Assembly: GCF_019711315.1 (NCBI RefSeq)
Contig: NZ_CP081294.1
Span: 1,612,001-1,676,000 of the forward strand
Direction of reading: 5' to 3'
Source: Qipengyuania gelatinilytica
Lineage (GTDB): Bacteria; Pseudomonadota; Alphaproteobacteria; Sphingomonadales; Sphingomonadaceae
DNA length: 64,000 nt
Part shown: positions 23,712-32,982 of the stretch, piece by piece
Layout: each line of letters begins with the position of its first letter
Position numbering within the stretch: position 1 is the first letter of the stretch
Notes under the pieces: model-generated
Database searches by the model: none
What the model was told of the DNA's origin: nothing
Seen by the model: only the letters and a program-made list of their open reading frames with translations
Made by a program: the position numbers and the translations under genes

Positions 23712-24596
23712 TCACTCCAGGCAACTTTCTAACCACTCGGCTGCCTTCGCCGCAGCACTCGCGGCAGTGAAGATCGCCCGGTTGTCGGCCTTGAGCACCT
23801 TCAGCCAACTGGCGAGGTAGCTGGCGTGATCCGGGCGCGGGCTGGCGGAAAGACCAAGGTCGCCGCAAAGGAAGGCTGAACCAAGCTCGGCCACCAGTTC
23901 TTCCATGGCATAGGCATCGTCACCGAACCGCTTGCCGAATGTGCGGCCAAGACGGTGGTCGGCGCCAGACCAATGGATCAGCTCGTGCAACAAGGTGGCG
24001 TACCAGTTCTGCGCCGCGCTGCCGCTGGCCGTTGCGAAGAAGCGCTCGCGTTCCGGCATTGTGATGGTGTCGGTCGCGGGAGTGTAGTGGGCGCTGTCGC
24101 CGTTGATGCGTACGGCGGCACCGGTGGCAGAAACGAAAGCGTCCGCCTGTGGGATAGGGTCAAATTCTTCTCCGTCCGGCACTTCGGGCAGGGCGTAACC
24201 TTCCACCTGGCTGGCGTTGAACACATGCGAAGCCTGCGCAAAGATGCGGGTCGAGCTGTCTCTTTCTTCGGCCTGATCGTCATCACGACTGTCGAAGACC
24301 TTGTAGAAAACGATGGGCGAAGCCTTCTCGCCCTTGCGGACCTGAGCACCAAGTGACTGCCACTGGCGATAGGTCGCCCAAAGACCATGCCCGAAGTCCT
24401 GCGCTTCGGCGCTGGCCCAAAGTGCAAGTACGTTGACGCCGCGATAGGCTTTCCCCGTTGCTGCATTCACGGGGCGCGAAAGCGGTGCGGTGCTGCGATG
24501 CCAGGGAAGCGAGAACTTGTCCGTGCCGCGTTCAAGGGCGGCGATGATCTGGTTGGTGATTGTATCGTAGATGCTGGCGGTTGTGGCGCTGGCCAT
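23712..24596 (-). CDS. ardC: ArdC-like antirestriction protein
   Basis: A 294-aa protein with the ArdC layout. An N-terminal ssDNA-binding domain (SIYDTITNQIIAALERGTDK, WATYRQWQSLGAQVRKGEKA, PIVFYKV) is followed by a zincin domain with HELIHWSGADHR and the C-terminal YAMEELVAELGSAFLCGDLG region. ArdC proteins protect single-stranded DNA entering a recipient from restriction. It is convergent with the RM operon, ending 7 bp from it, and belongs to the minus-strand mobilisation set. An element carrying both a restriction system and an antirestriction protein is notable. Confidence 0.9.
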   Translation of the reverse strand: MASATTASIYDTITNQIIAALERGTDKFSLPWHRSTAPLSRPVNAATGKAYRGVNVLALWASAEAQDFGHGLWATYRQWQSLGAQVRKGEKASPIVFYKVFDSRDDDQAEERDSSTRIFAQASHVFNASQVEGYALPEVPDGEEFDPIPQADAFVSATGAAVRINGDSAHYTPATDTITMPERERFFATASGSAAQNWYATLLHELIHWSGADHRLGRTFGKRFGDDAYAMEELVAELGSAFLCGDLGLSASPRPDHASYLASWLKVLKADNRAIFTAASAAAKAAEWLESCLE

Positions 24597-24817
24597 GGTG
24601 AAAATCCTTCGTCCATTCGTTGGGAACGCGGATGAAGGGACGGGCCGGAATGGCCGGGCGGGTCAGCGGTTACGCGGAACAGCCAACACGGGAGGGCTTC
24701 AGCCCGAATGGAGCGGGCAGGCTGTTGATCCCGCCCGGTACGGCCTGTCGAAGAGGAGCAGTTCATTCCAACGGCAGGGCGAAGGACGCCATGGCCTGCC
24801 GCCGCCAGGGCTTTTGA

Positions 24818-27565
24818 TCAGCCCAACCCAGCACCCATTGCCTTTGACTTTCCGGCTTCGGGAGTATTTGCGATCATGGCCGTCTGCTTCTCACCCGCGC
24901 GTTCGTAAATCGCGCGGACAAGCCGGTTCTTATCGTCGGTGACAACCACAGCCTCTGCCCTGGCGCGTGACAGCGCGACATAGAGCATTTTCTGATCGAC
25001 CAGATTGGTAGAGCGGCTGTCGGCGTGAATCAGGACGTGCTCGGCGGTCTGTCCCTGTGCGGCGTGTGCGGTCTGGACGTAAGCATGCCGCAAGTGGGCA
25101 TCGCGTGGATTGGAGAGATCGAGCTTCTGCTCTCGGCCATTGGCGAGCTTCACCGTTGCCCGGTCACGGTCGGAATCGATGCTTGTGACGGACCCGCCAA
25201 GGCCATTGAACCGTCCCGTCTCGCGGTCGTTGCGGGTGAACTGCACGCGGTCGCCGGTGCGCAGTTCCATCAGTTTCGGCTCGAACACCTCGGCTTTGCT
25301 CGCGCCCCACTGCCGGGGATGCCAGTCCAGCGACCGTCCATCGCGGCCTTCAAGGGCAATGCGCCCGCGCTCAGGATCGACGGCGGCTATCGCGTAGCTT
25401 TCGCCCCGGCGCACGCCCTTGGCGGCATAGTCACGACTAAAGCGGACGACATCGCCGATGGCATAGCTTGCTGCCTCGCGCGCTTCGGCACGGGTCAGTC
25501 CTTTCGCTTCAAGAGCGTGGAACCGCACGGCTTCCGCTGAAAGCTCGCCGCGCTCGGTCAGATTCGCGCGGATCATGCCGGTGAGCCTGTCCCGGCCCTC
25601 GCGCGATGGTTCGATCACCAGCGTTCGGGCGCGATCTGTTGGTGACAAGGTCAGATAGTGCCGGACCATCGCTCCAAGGCGCTCGTCCGGGGTTGTGCCT
25701 TCGACTACCTCGCCGCCGCCGCGTTCAAGCGCGGCCAGGGCCTTGCCTGCATGGCCCTCGATCGAAGCCATGACGGCTTCGCGGGTTTCGGCATTGGTCT
25801 GCCGAACTACCTCGGCAAGTTTCCCGGTCGCCATGCCTGCCTGCTGCAACTGGGCAAAGGCCGCCCCCGCGCCGACCGAACCCAGCTGCTTCACATCGCC
25901 CACGAGCACAAGGCGGGCTCTCGCCTTGTCGGCGCGGGTCATGAGGTTTGCCATGTCGTGGGCCGACAGCATCGAGGCTTCATCGACGATCCAGACCGCG
26001 TCCTTGCTAGCTGTCTTCGCCTCAGGCGCGAGCAAATGCCGCGCCACGGTATCGCCGCGCAGGCCAAGTGCTTCGCCAAGCACAGTCGCTGCCGAAGCGG
26101 TCGGCGTAAGCGCGGTCACAGCTAGCCCGTGGCGCTTTGCCTCGCGCGCATAGGTCGCGAGCACCGTGGTGGTCTTGGCGGTCCCGGCATATCCCTGGAC
26201 AGCGGCGACGCGATCCCGCGAAGTGAGCAGGTCTGCGGTCGCCCGCTTCTGGTCCGGGGTCCAGGCATAGCCGGAACGCGCCGACTGCCGCGCTGCGCGT
26301 TCGATGGTCCGCGCCGCCGCCACCGGACTGGCGAGTGATCGCGCCATGCCGCGCCCGGCTTGCTCTAGCCGCAGCATCGTCCGCTCTGTCTCGATCGCCT
26401 GCGGCGTCGTGAACCCCGCAAACTCCGCGCCGCGCCGGTCAAGGAAAGTGCGCGGGGCAAGCTCGCCGCGTTCTCCGGCCTCGGCAATAGCTGCGCTGAT
26501 TGCACCGTGCCCGACCTTGCCAAAGGCAAAGTCCCCGGCCTCGCGCGCCAATGTGCTGGCCGAAAATACCGCCTCGCGTTCGGAGAGCTTGGCAGCGGCC
26601 CAAGCCACCGCCTGCCTAGCCAGCAATTCCGGGCTGGCGGTAGCTTCGCTGGCTTTAACTCGCTCTCTCGCTTCACCAATCAGCCTGTCGCGCGCCCCCT
26701 TGTCGAATCCGTTGGCATCGGCAGTCGCCCGCCAGTCGGTGCGCAAGGTGCGATGATCTGTAGTGGACTTGGCCTCGCGGGTATCGAGCGCGGCGATCTG
26801 CTTTTCGGCGGCGCTTGCTTCCGCGCGACTCGTGCCGCGCTCTGCAAGCCGGGCATCGATTGCCGCAGTGCGCTGGCTCAGCGCATCGATAGCCTTCTCC
26901 GGAACGCCCACGATCTCGAACAGCGAGTCTTTGCCCGCGTCGATCTTGTATCCCAGCGCGGCAACTCCGTGCCCCAGCTCCTGACGGTAGATCGCACCGA
27001 TCTCCTTTTGCAGCTGGTAGAAGGCGCGCGGCTCAAGGCTGCGCCAGTTGCCATCCTTGTCCTGCGTGGCGTTGATCACGACGGCATGGGTATGCAACTG
27101 CGGGTCCTGTGCCCTGCTCGTGGCATGGCGGAAGGTGGCTATGGCGAGATTGCCGGTCGCCTCGCGCCGCACCTCGCCGCCCTGTCTGATCCGGGTTGCC
27201 GCCATGTGCTTCTCGACATGGGCGAGCGCCACTTTCACCGCCGCGCCATGCGCCTTGATCAGCCGCTTGTCTCCGGCAACCTCGGCCATGATCGAGACCG
27301 ACTTGGGCGCGGACAGGGTGATATCCCAGCCTGGCCGGTGCTCTACTTTGCCATCGCGGGTGGTGCCGAGTTGTTGTCCGGAAACGCGCCCTTCGAGCAA
27401 TTCGGCAAACTTCTCGCGATCAACTTCGCCCGACAGGCCCAGCTTCTCTGCTGCCTCGCCAAACCATTCGGACGGAGCCATGCCCCCTTCGGCATAATAA
27501 TCGTCGGCTTCGTAATAACTCGCAGCCTGAGCGGCACTCGACAGGGCCGAGACCGAGGCGACCAC
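24818..27565 (-). CDS. MobF-family conjugative relaxase/helicase (TrwC/TraI-like)
   Basis: A 915-aa protein starting at a GTG that shares one base with the stop of the coupling-protein gene. The N-terminal relaxase domain (1-290) has the catalytic tyrosine region AASYYEADDYYAEGG, GWDITLSAPKSVS and the metal-binding histidine triad in DPQLHTHAVVIN. The C-terminal helicase has Walker A GYAGTAKTTT, VDEASMLS and the terminal TAHAAQGQTAEHVL and YVALSRAR motifs. It nicks oriT, stays covalently bound to the 5' end and unwinds the strand to be transferred. Confidence 0.95.
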   Translation of the reverse strand: MVASVSALSSAAQAASYYEADDYYAEGGMAPSEWFGEAAEKLGLSGEVDREKFAELLEGRVSGQQLGTTRDGKVEHRPGWDITLSAPKSVSIMAEVAGDKRLIKAHGAAVKVALAHVEKHMAATRIRQGGEVRREATGNLAIATFRHATSRAQDPQLHTHAVVINATQDKDGNWRSLEPRAFYQLQKEIGAIYRQELGHGVAALGYKIDAGKDSLFEIVGVPEKAIDALSQRTAAIDARLAERGTSRAEASAAEKQIAALDTREAKSTTDHRTLRTDWRATADANGFDKGARDRLIGEARERVKASEATASPELLARQAVAWAAAKLSEREAVFSASTLAREAGDFAFGKVGHGAISAAIAEAGERGELAPRTFLDRRGAEFAGFTTPQAIETERTMLRLEQAGRGMARSLASPVAAARTIERAARQSARSGYAWTPDQKRATADLLTSRDRVAAVQGYAGTAKTTTVLATYAREAKRHGLAVTALTPTASAATVLGEALGLRGDTVARHLLAPEAKTASKDAVWIVDEASMLSAHDMANLMTRADKARARLVLVGDVKQLGSVGAGAAFAQLQQAGMATGKLAEVVRQTNAETREAVMASIEGHAGKALAALERGGGEVVEGTTPDERLGAMVRHYLTLSPTDRARTLVIEPSREGRDRLTGMIRANLTERGELSAEAVRFHALEAKGLTRAEAREAASYAIGDVVRFSRDYAAKGVRRGESYAIAAVDPERGRIALEGRDGRSLDWHPRQWGASKAEVFEPKLMELRTGDRVQFTRNDRETGRFNGLGGSVTSIDSDRDRATVKLANGREQKLDLSNPRDAHLRHAYVQTAHAAQGQTAEHVLIHADSRSTNLVDQKMLYVALSRARAEAVVVTDDKNRLVRAIYERAGEKQTAMIANTPEAGKSKAMGAGLG

Positions 27566-29385
27566 TATACCGGTCCCGGCTTCGCATCAGGCTCGGCACC
27601 TTTGGCGATCTCGCTAACCCGGCTCCACAGCGTGCCTGCCGGATCACCTGGCACATAACCGGGCTGACGAGGCTCGCCGCGCCGGGTGATGTGATCGGCG
27701 GTGAGACCGATACGCGCGACCGGCAGGCCATCGGGAAGCAGTAGATAGCCCTGATGCGGAGAGAGCCGCAGTTCGCTTTCGAGCACGGCGGGGCGGAACT
27801 GGCGCTGGGTGGCGATGGTCGTGCGCGGCACTTCGCTGCCAATCGACAATGTGTCGGTGGCAACGCGCAATTCCACCTCGCACTGGCCGATGGTCTCGCT
27901 CGCCCACTTACGGGTTTCCTGATCGACGGTTTGCAGAAACAGCTTGGTATTGCAGCATGCCAGCATGGCCTCGGCAATGTTCGCGCCATAGCGATTGCGC
28001 ATCTGCCCGAGCGCCTGAAAGGTGAGCACGATGGCCGCACCAAACTTGCGCCCCTCCGGAAGCAGCCGGGCAAGGTTCTCGACGCGGGGCAGGTCTGCCA
28101 ACTCGTCGAGCACGAACCAGATGCGGCGGTCTGGCGATGGCGACAGACCCAGCACAGCACTTGCCGCACATTCCAGCCAGCATGCCATGAGTGGCTTGGA
28201 CGCTTCGAAATAGTCTTCCTTGCGGGGCACGAAGATCCACGGCTTTGCACCCTCGCACTCATCCAGCTTGGCGATGAAGTCACGGAAGGCGAAGCGCTCT
28301 TCTCCCTCATCTTCGACCTTCAGGAACTGGATCAGGTTCGCTGCCTTGGCGAGCATGAACAGCACGCTGCCGGTTGCGCGGTCGGCATCATTAGCAAAGG
28401 TGCGGGCCGACGACGTGTGACCCAGCCATTCCTTCAACTGCTCCTTGTCCTTGACCTGCAGGGCTTCAAGCAACGCTTCGAGGCTGCGATTATCTTCGGC
28501 CCAAAGCGAGCGGATCATGTTGGCGACGAGAATACGGCTTGTTTCGAGCCAGACATCGTCATCCTGGCTACTGGTTTCCGAGACCAGCTGGCGCGCTATC
28601 CGGTCGGCGTCGGCGGGGTGCGATATCTCGTCGAAGGGCGTCCAGAAGGCACAGCGCGCATCGAAGGGATTGAGGATGATGTCCCCGCGCGCGGGGTTGT
28701 AATAGTGCGCGATGAACTCTCCGCTCGTGTCATAGACCAGCGCCGCTTCGCCGCGCCTTTCGATACCGTCGAGCATCTGGCGCAAGGCAGTGGTTTTCCC
28801 GCTGCCGGTGGTGCCGAGAAAGGCGAAGTGACGGGTCTCGATCCGGCTCGGAATTGGGACCGGACCGATGCGCAATGCGTCGCTTCCACAGAGTAATGTC
28901 GTCTGGGCCGCAACGTCTTCTTCATCCGCTACGCGGGTGCCGCCGATGACCCGGTCGGCGAGCGTATCCTTGCCCTGTTCGGACATGGTTCGCTGGAGCA
29001 CCCAGACCGTGAACAGGCCTATGGCAAAGCCGGTGGTCGCGCCGCCAGCGATCACTTTGATGACCTGCCAGAAGGTATCGGTGAAGAGCGGTTCGGAGGC
29101 AAACCATGCTGCGGAAACGGTCCAGCGCTGGCCTTCCATCGCAATGTTCATCTTAATGTCGCTGCCTGTCAGCGAGCCCAGCAAGGTTAGCGCATTGGCC
29201 CATGCAAACTGCAATGCGGTCGTTATCGCGAGGCCATGCAGTAAGAACTGCGGTGCGATGAATGCTCCGGCCCCTGCTGCGCCAAGAGTGATCGTTGAGA
29301 AGAAGCGAAAACGCTGCTGCCATTGCGCCATGCGCACACGCCACAAGGCATGGGCGCGGGTGACAAAGTCGATGTTCGAATTCAC
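27565..29385 (-). CDS. Type IV coupling protein (VirD4/TraD-like ATPase)
   Basis: A 606-aa protein with two N-terminal membrane segments (about residues 25-60 and 100-135), Walker A FLGTTGSGKTTALRQML, a Walker B-like RRIWFVLDELADL and the downstream GRKFGAAIVLTFQALGQM and SETIGQCEVE region of TraD/VirD4 proteins. It docks relaxase-DNA complexes at a type IV secretion channel. Its stop overlaps the relaxase start and its start overlaps the accessory gene, so the three are co-translated. No VirB-type channel genes are in the element. Confidence 0.93.
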   Translation of the reverse strand: MNSNIDFVTRAHALWRVRMAQWQQRFRFFSTITLGAAGAGAFIAPQFLLHGLAITTALQFAWANALTLLGSLTGSDIKMNIAMEGQRWTVSAAWFASEPLFTDTFWQVIKVIAGGATTGFAIGLFTVWVLQRTMSEQGKDTLADRVIGGTRVADEEDVAAQTTLLCGSDALRIGPVPIPSRIETRHFAFLGTTGSGKTTALRQMLDGIERRGEAALVYDTSGEFIAHYYNPARGDIILNPFDARCAFWTPFDEISHPADADRIARQLVSETSSQDDDVWLETSRILVANMIRSLWAEDNRSLEALLEALQVKDKEQLKEWLGHTSSARTFANDADRATGSVLFMLAKAANLIQFLKVEDEGEERFAFRDFIAKLDECEGAKPWIFVPRKEDYFEASKPLMACWLECAASAVLGLSPSPDRRIWFVLDELADLPRVENLARLLPEGRKFGAAIVLTFQALGQMRNRYGANIAEAMLACCNTKLFLQTVDQETRKWASETIGQCEVELRVATDTLSIGSEVPRTTIATQRQFRPAVLESELRLSPHQGYLLLPDGLPVARIGLTADHITRRGEPRQPGYVPGDPAGTLWSRVSEIAKGAEPDAKPGPV

Positions 29386-29753
29386 GGCTCAATCTCCAGG
29401 GCGAGCGAGCGCTGGCGCTCGAATGCGGCGCGCGCTTCCGCTGCAATTGTCTCGTCGGATTTCTTCGTTCCCAGCGCGGCATGGCGGGCGTAAGCGTAGG
29501 CTGCACATGCGGTGAACAGAGTACGGTCGAGCACCCGTTCGGCCTCAGCCAGGCGCTCCGATATTGACCCGATCTCGCGCGCCAGTTCGGCGAGATCGGT
29601 CTCCTTGTCGGTGCCGTGGAGCATGGCGAGAAAGCCTGCTTCTACGATCCGCGCCAGCATGGCGTAATCGCTAAGGCCTCTGCGCCTAGCGAAGTCAGCC
29701 AGCACCCGATACTGCGACGGACTGAGGCGCACCGTCTGCGCCCGCGTGCTCAT
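29382..29753 (-). CDS. Mobilisation accessory protein (RHH-like, TraJ/MobC style)
   Basis: A 123-aa protein. The N-terminus (MSTRAQTVRLSPSQYRVLAD, then FARRRGLSDYAMLARIVEAG) has the strand-helix-helix look of ribbon-helix-helix DNA-binding proteins; the rest is helical and charged. It is located between the coupling protein (4-bp overlap) and the candidate oriT, as expected for a relaxosome accessory factor that binds oriT and regulates the operon. Confidence 0.65.
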   Translation of the reverse strand: MSTRAQTVRLSPSQYRVLADFARRRGLSDYAMLARIVEAGFLAMLHGTDKETDLAELAREIGSISERLAEAERVLDRTLFTACAAYAYARHAALGTKKSDETIAAEARAAFERQRSLALEIEP

Positions 29754-29754
29754 C

Positions 29755-29957
29755 GGTCCGCTCCGGCGGCGATGCTATCCGCCATCGCGAGGAATAGCGG
29801 AATCGCGCGGATTCTGGACAACGGACCTGAACGCGATGCTATCCGCATCGCCTCAAACCCGCAGAAATCCTCGATGCACAGGTGCGTGGGGTGTGTATGA
29901 AAAATACGGGTCCGATACGCAGTATCGTGGCCCTTTCCTTCTCCAGTCTTTCGCCGG
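29755..29957. other. Candidate oriT region with repeats
   Basis: This space upstream of the mobilisation genes contains a 14-bp direct repeat GCGATGCTATCCGC (29769-29782 and 29833-29846), overlapping inverted GCTAT/ATAGC elements, the segment GCGTGGGGTGTGTATG, an inverted GTAT-GAAAA-ATAC and a perfect CGATAC-GCA-GTATCG hairpin. Repeats plus a GGGGTGT-like motif beside a MobF relaxase operon suggest oriT and nic. A 72-codon open frame through it is probably fortuitous. Confidence 0.4.
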
Positions 29958-30473
29958 TCAATTGGCATGGACGTCTTGCTCCATGCTTGCCGTTGGAGGC
30001 GTCGCAGACAGGATCAGATTGCGGGCGACATCATCGTCGAAATAGCGCTCGCGGGATTGGCGCGAAGGCGCCTGGCGGTCCGCCATTTCGGGACGCGTGA
30101 ACCAGCGAAGCAATGCGAGGTCGATCGCTGAGCGAACGTCATCTGCAAGCTGATTGGTCTCTTCTGGCGTGAGGTCAAGCCACCCGAATTCGGTACGAAG
30201 CTGGCTGCCGAGCGGATATCCGGTTCCGTCCCGGCTCCTGTAGACCGGCCCCTCGACAGTGAGGCAACAATCTTGTCCCTCAAACCGCTCACGGACCGGG
30301 CGTTCGTACCAGAGCCAGGGCTGCAATGTGTGTCGACGGGCGCGCCCATCGGCATTGTCTTCAACGAGCAATTCGACGAGCTGGGCCGCGCGAGCTTCTT
30401 CGTCGCTCGGAAGGCGAGCGATCAGCAAGCCATGCTTCTGCAGGGCCGCGTTGATCAGGGAAAGGATGGACAT
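29958..30473 (-). CDS. Hypothetical protein in the mobilisation region
   Basis: A 171-aa protein with no recognised domain: MSILSLINAALQKHGLLIAR, a central WLWYERPVRERFEGQDCCLT segment and a hydrophilic, Arg/Asp-rich C-terminus. The ribosome binding site is weak. It lies between the AlpA-like regulator gene and the candidate oriT, in the same orientation as the mobilisation genes. It could be part of the element's regulatory or replication unit, but nothing in the sequence decides this. Confidence 0.6.
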   Translation of the reverse strand: MSILSLINAALQKHGLLIARLPSDEEARAAQLVELLVEDNADGRARRHTLQPWLWYERPVRERFEGQDCCLTVEGPVYRSRDGTGYPLGSQLRTEFGWLDLTPEETNQLADDVRSAIDLALLRWFTRPEMADRQAPSRQSRERYFDDDVARNLILSATPPTASMEQDVHAN

Positions 30474-30515
30474 AGGGGAGATGCTTTCTGCGGGCCATTG
30501 CCCGCCTTGGCGGGG

Positions 30516-30707
30516 TCAATAGCTGCGCAGGGGAAGGGCCTCGATCCACTCCTCGATGTCAGTGGAACGCCAGCGGATACGTCCGCCGCCAATGTCTATC
30601 GGATGAGGAAAGGCACCCCGGCGGATGCGTCGCCAGATCGTAGTCCGGCTGCGGATGCCGGTGAGGCGCATGACCTCATGGCAGGTGAGTAATTCGGTAT
30701 TCGACAT
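30516..30707 (-). CDS. alpA: AlpA-family helix-turn-helix regulator/excisionase
   Basis: A 63-aa MerR-like winged HTH protein: LLTCHEVMRLTGIRSRTTIW, RRGAFPHPI and GGGRIRWRSTDIEEWI, which is the standard AlpA pattern with the terminal DIEEWIE. Such proteins control integrase expression or act as excisionases in tRNA-integrated elements. It is the first gene of the leftward mobilisation block. Confidence 0.88.
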   Translation of the reverse strand: MSNTELLTCHEVMRLTGIRSRTTIWRRIRRGAFPHPIDIGGGRIRWRSTDIEEWIEALPLRSY

Positions 30708-31020
30708 GACAGATTCCTTTGCTTCAAGGTTCTGTCACCGTTGCCGCTTGTCCCCTCGCGACGATGGGTTGCTTTCAGTTTGCCGTTGCGGATCGTGCAA
30801 TCAGATATTCAACTCAGCGCCACCCTTGGCTTAGGTGACGCTGGCCAAGCTATACGAGTCGCAATGATGTAGGAAAGAACAAAAAGAGATCAGATGCCGT
30901 TCCGCAATGGCGGGTGGACGATGTTGGATCGCTATGGACAGTCCGGGACTGAGGGGATTTTTCTCATGCCGTCGCGCGTCACGCTCCTATCTGGCTAGCT
31001 CCACAAAAGCGCCGACTTGC
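30708..31020. other. Intergenic region without identifiable gene
   Basis: Upstream region of the AlpA-like gene and downstream of the WYL regulator gene. I see an imperfect inverted repeat AGCGCCACC/GGTGACGCT around 30818-30844 but no gene, terminator or clear promoter consensus. Confidence 0.5.
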
Positions 31021-31905
31021 TCAGAGAGAAAAGTCTGCTCTGCCGAGAGCTGCTTCGGTCGCCTCCCGATTGGCAACTATTATATGTTGACTACGAGCGG
31101 ACTTCTCTTCTGGAGAGTCCAGAAGACCGAGCCGCTTGAGCACATAGAAGAGCATCGCAAAGCGGACGGGGAGCCGCGCAATGCCATCGACCATGCCATA
31201 GTCCCTTTCGACGATCGCACGCTGCGCAGCAGCGAGATTAGGATGGGGAGCGATTTCCACCTCGAACCTCTCCTGCCAGAGGTGATCGCATTCTCCGGTG
31301 ACTCCGCCTTTCCCCGGATCCCGAGACTTGAGAATGCGGGGGAGCAGGAAGTCCTTGAACTTGTCGGTTAGGTGACAATAGGCTCGGACGTGCCATCGGA
31401 AGCCGTCATAACCGAAGGCGTGCGGAGTGATCCGGCGCCATATCGGCTTTGGGCGCTCCGCGCTCATCGACTGGTACAAGACCTCCAAAGAGCCACCTAA
31501 ACGATGTGCATCGAGAACGGCCTTCAGGCAGCCTTCGTCGACCTGTCGTGCTGGCGTCAGCACGATATCAACTTCTGGGTGACTTCCGATCCAAGATTCA
31601 CCTGGGGCAGTAAGTCCTTCGGCCAAGGACCGTAGGCGCAGTAGATATTCGTCAGGCCCATCCTGCATGAAGACCGGCTCGAAGGACGGCGAAGCCACAT
31701 ACCGCTTCGCGCTTGCATCGTAGATTGCGTTATTCGGCGCGCGCTTCTGGTATTCTGTCAAATCCTTCGAAGCCTGTGGCTCCGACACACCGAAGAGAGA
31801 TCGGATGTCGCCGCGCCTCACACCTCCTTCCCAGCCTAGCCGAAACTCGATGAATTCCAGTCGTCTCTCCTCGCCCCAACGGAGACTGCGTTCTTCCTTC
31901 TGCAT
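31021..31905 (-). CDS. capW: WYL-domain repressor of CBASS (CapW-like)
   Basis: A 294-aa protein: an N-terminal winged HTH (EERRLEFIEFRLGWEGGVRR, DIRSLFGVSEPQASKDLTEY), a central WYL domain (GGSLEVLYQSMSAERPKPIW, RITPHAFGYDGFRWHVRAYC) and a C-terminal WCX-like extension. The ATG at 31905 with GAGG upstream is preferred to the GTG at 31917. CapW proteins are transcriptional repressors of CBASS operons in which the WYL domain senses nucleic acid or nucleotide signals. It is divergent from the CBASS genes, 130 bp from the cyclase start. Confidence 0.88.
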   Translation of the reverse strand: MQKEERSLRWGEERRLEFIEFRLGWEGGVRRGDIRSLFGVSEPQASKDLTEYQKRAPNNAIYDASAKRYVASPSFEPVFMQDGPDEYLLRLRSLAEGLTAPGESWIGSHPEVDIVLTPARQVDEGCLKAVLDAHRLGGSLEVLYQSMSAERPKPIWRRITPHAFGYDGFRWHVRAYCHLTDKFKDFLLPRILKSRDPGKGGVTGECDHLWQERFEVEIAPHPNLAAAQRAIVERDYGMVDGIARLPVRFAMLFYVLKRLGLLDSPEEKSARSQHIIVANREATEAALGRADFSL

Positions 31906-31942
31906 GACGATCCTCACATGGGAATAGAAAGTATATGGACAA

Positions 31943-31968
31943 AGTTAGTATGCTCGTATAGTTAGTAT
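31943..31968. promoter_or_regulatory. Direct repeats in the capW-cdnC intergenic region, candidate operator
   Basis: AGTTAGTAT occurs at 31943-31951 and again at 31960-31968, a 17-bp period, in an AT-rich stretch between the divergent capW and CD-NTase genes. This is where the WYL repressor should bind and where the CBASS promoter must lie. Confidence 0.4.
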
Positions 31969-32034
31969 CCCCATAACCGAATCATGTCAAACAGACCGGG
32001 CATTGGGGGGCTCGGCTCAGGGAAGGAATGGGTG

Positions 32035-32982
32035 ATGGCTCTCAATGATGCCCAGCTGCGGCGATATGACAGCAACGTGCTGCGCCTGCCGGCTGACAAG
32101 CGGAAGGAATACCACGAACAGGTCGACCGGCTGATCGACAACCTGCGCAAGAACGTGCGCAACAAGACCGAGATCAAGATTACGAAGGTGGTGAAGGCCG
32201 GGTCCTTCGCCAAGTTCACAATTCTCTGCCGTACGAGCGAAGACCCGGTTGATGTCGATGTGGTATTCTACATCGAGGGCAAGGATGCAGATGCTGAGAG
32301 CCTTGAGAGCCTCAGCTCGCAGATCCACGATCTTCTGGTCGACCAGTATCCAAACAAGTCGGTCGAGGACTTCAAGATCCAGCGCAAGGCGGCGACCGTC
32401 CAGTTCGTCGGGAGTGGTCTGGCCGTCGATATCGTGCCCGTCATCGAGGACGTTACCCGTGACGGCTATGGCTGGCAGTTCGACCTTTCCGATGGTTCGA
32501 AGATGGAGACCTGCGCTCCCTGCCAGATCAAGTTTGTCCGCGACCGTAAGAACGCCGACAAGGATTTCCGCACACTGGTGCGGATGGGCAAGCGGTGGCG
32601 CAATCGGGCCGAGATCAAGCTCAAGTCGTTCATGATCGAGCTGATCTTCGCGTACCTGCTTGATCGCGACGGGCCGGAGGGAGGCATCGAACAGAAGTTC
32701 CGCGATTTCCTGCTCTACATCGCACAGAGCGGCTTGAAGGAGACCATTTCCTTTCCCGAGAACAGCGCGTTCTTCAGGCCGCAGTTCGATGATCCCGTGG
32801 TGATCCTGGACCCGGTCTGCAGCTCCAACAACGTCGCAAGCCGCGTCACCGAGGACGAGCGACTCGAGATCGTCGCGGCTGCGCAGGAGGCCTGGGAAGC
32901 GGCCTACTTCGCCTCGACCGAAGATGATGATGAAGTCTGGAAGGAGATTTTCGGTCCCAAGTTCAACACGGAGGATGCGTGA
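32035..32982 (+). CDS. cdnC: CD-NTase (cGAS/DncV-like nucleotidyltransferase), probable clade C
   Basis: A 315-aa protein. The nucleotidyltransferase core shows KAGSFAKFT, the metal-binding VDVDVVFYI and the third acidic strand GLAVDIVPVIE; a helical C-terminal OAS-type domain follows. The start at 32035 has AAGGA 8 bp upstream; an upstream in-frame ATG at 31984 lacks a site. Partners HORMA and TRIP13 are the ones found with CdnC enzymes, which commonly make cyclic tri-adenylate, so that product is inferred. It overlaps the HORMA gene (TGATG). Confidence 0.92.
   Translation: MALNDAQLRRYDSNVLRLPADKRKEYHEQVDRLIDNLRKNVRNKTEIKITKVVKAGSFAKFTILCRTSEDPVDVDVVFYIEGKDADAESLESLSSQIHDLLVDQYPNKSVEDFKIQRKAATVQFVGSGLAVDIVPVIEDVTRDGYGWQFDLSDGSKMETCAPCQIKFVRDRKNADKDFRTLVRMGKRWRNRAEIKLKSFMIELIFAYLLDRDGPEGGIEQKFRDFLLYIAQSGLKETISFPENSAFFRPQFDDPVVILDPVCSSNNVASRVTEDERLEIVAAAQEAWEAAYFASTEDDDEVWKEIFGPKFNTEDA

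Noticed and set aside
29750-29968. 72-codon minus-strand ORF upstream of the accessory mobilisation gene
   Set aside because: It runs through direct and inverted repeats of the candidate oriT, lacks a ribosome site and does not look protein-like, although it would overlap its neighbour by 4 bp.
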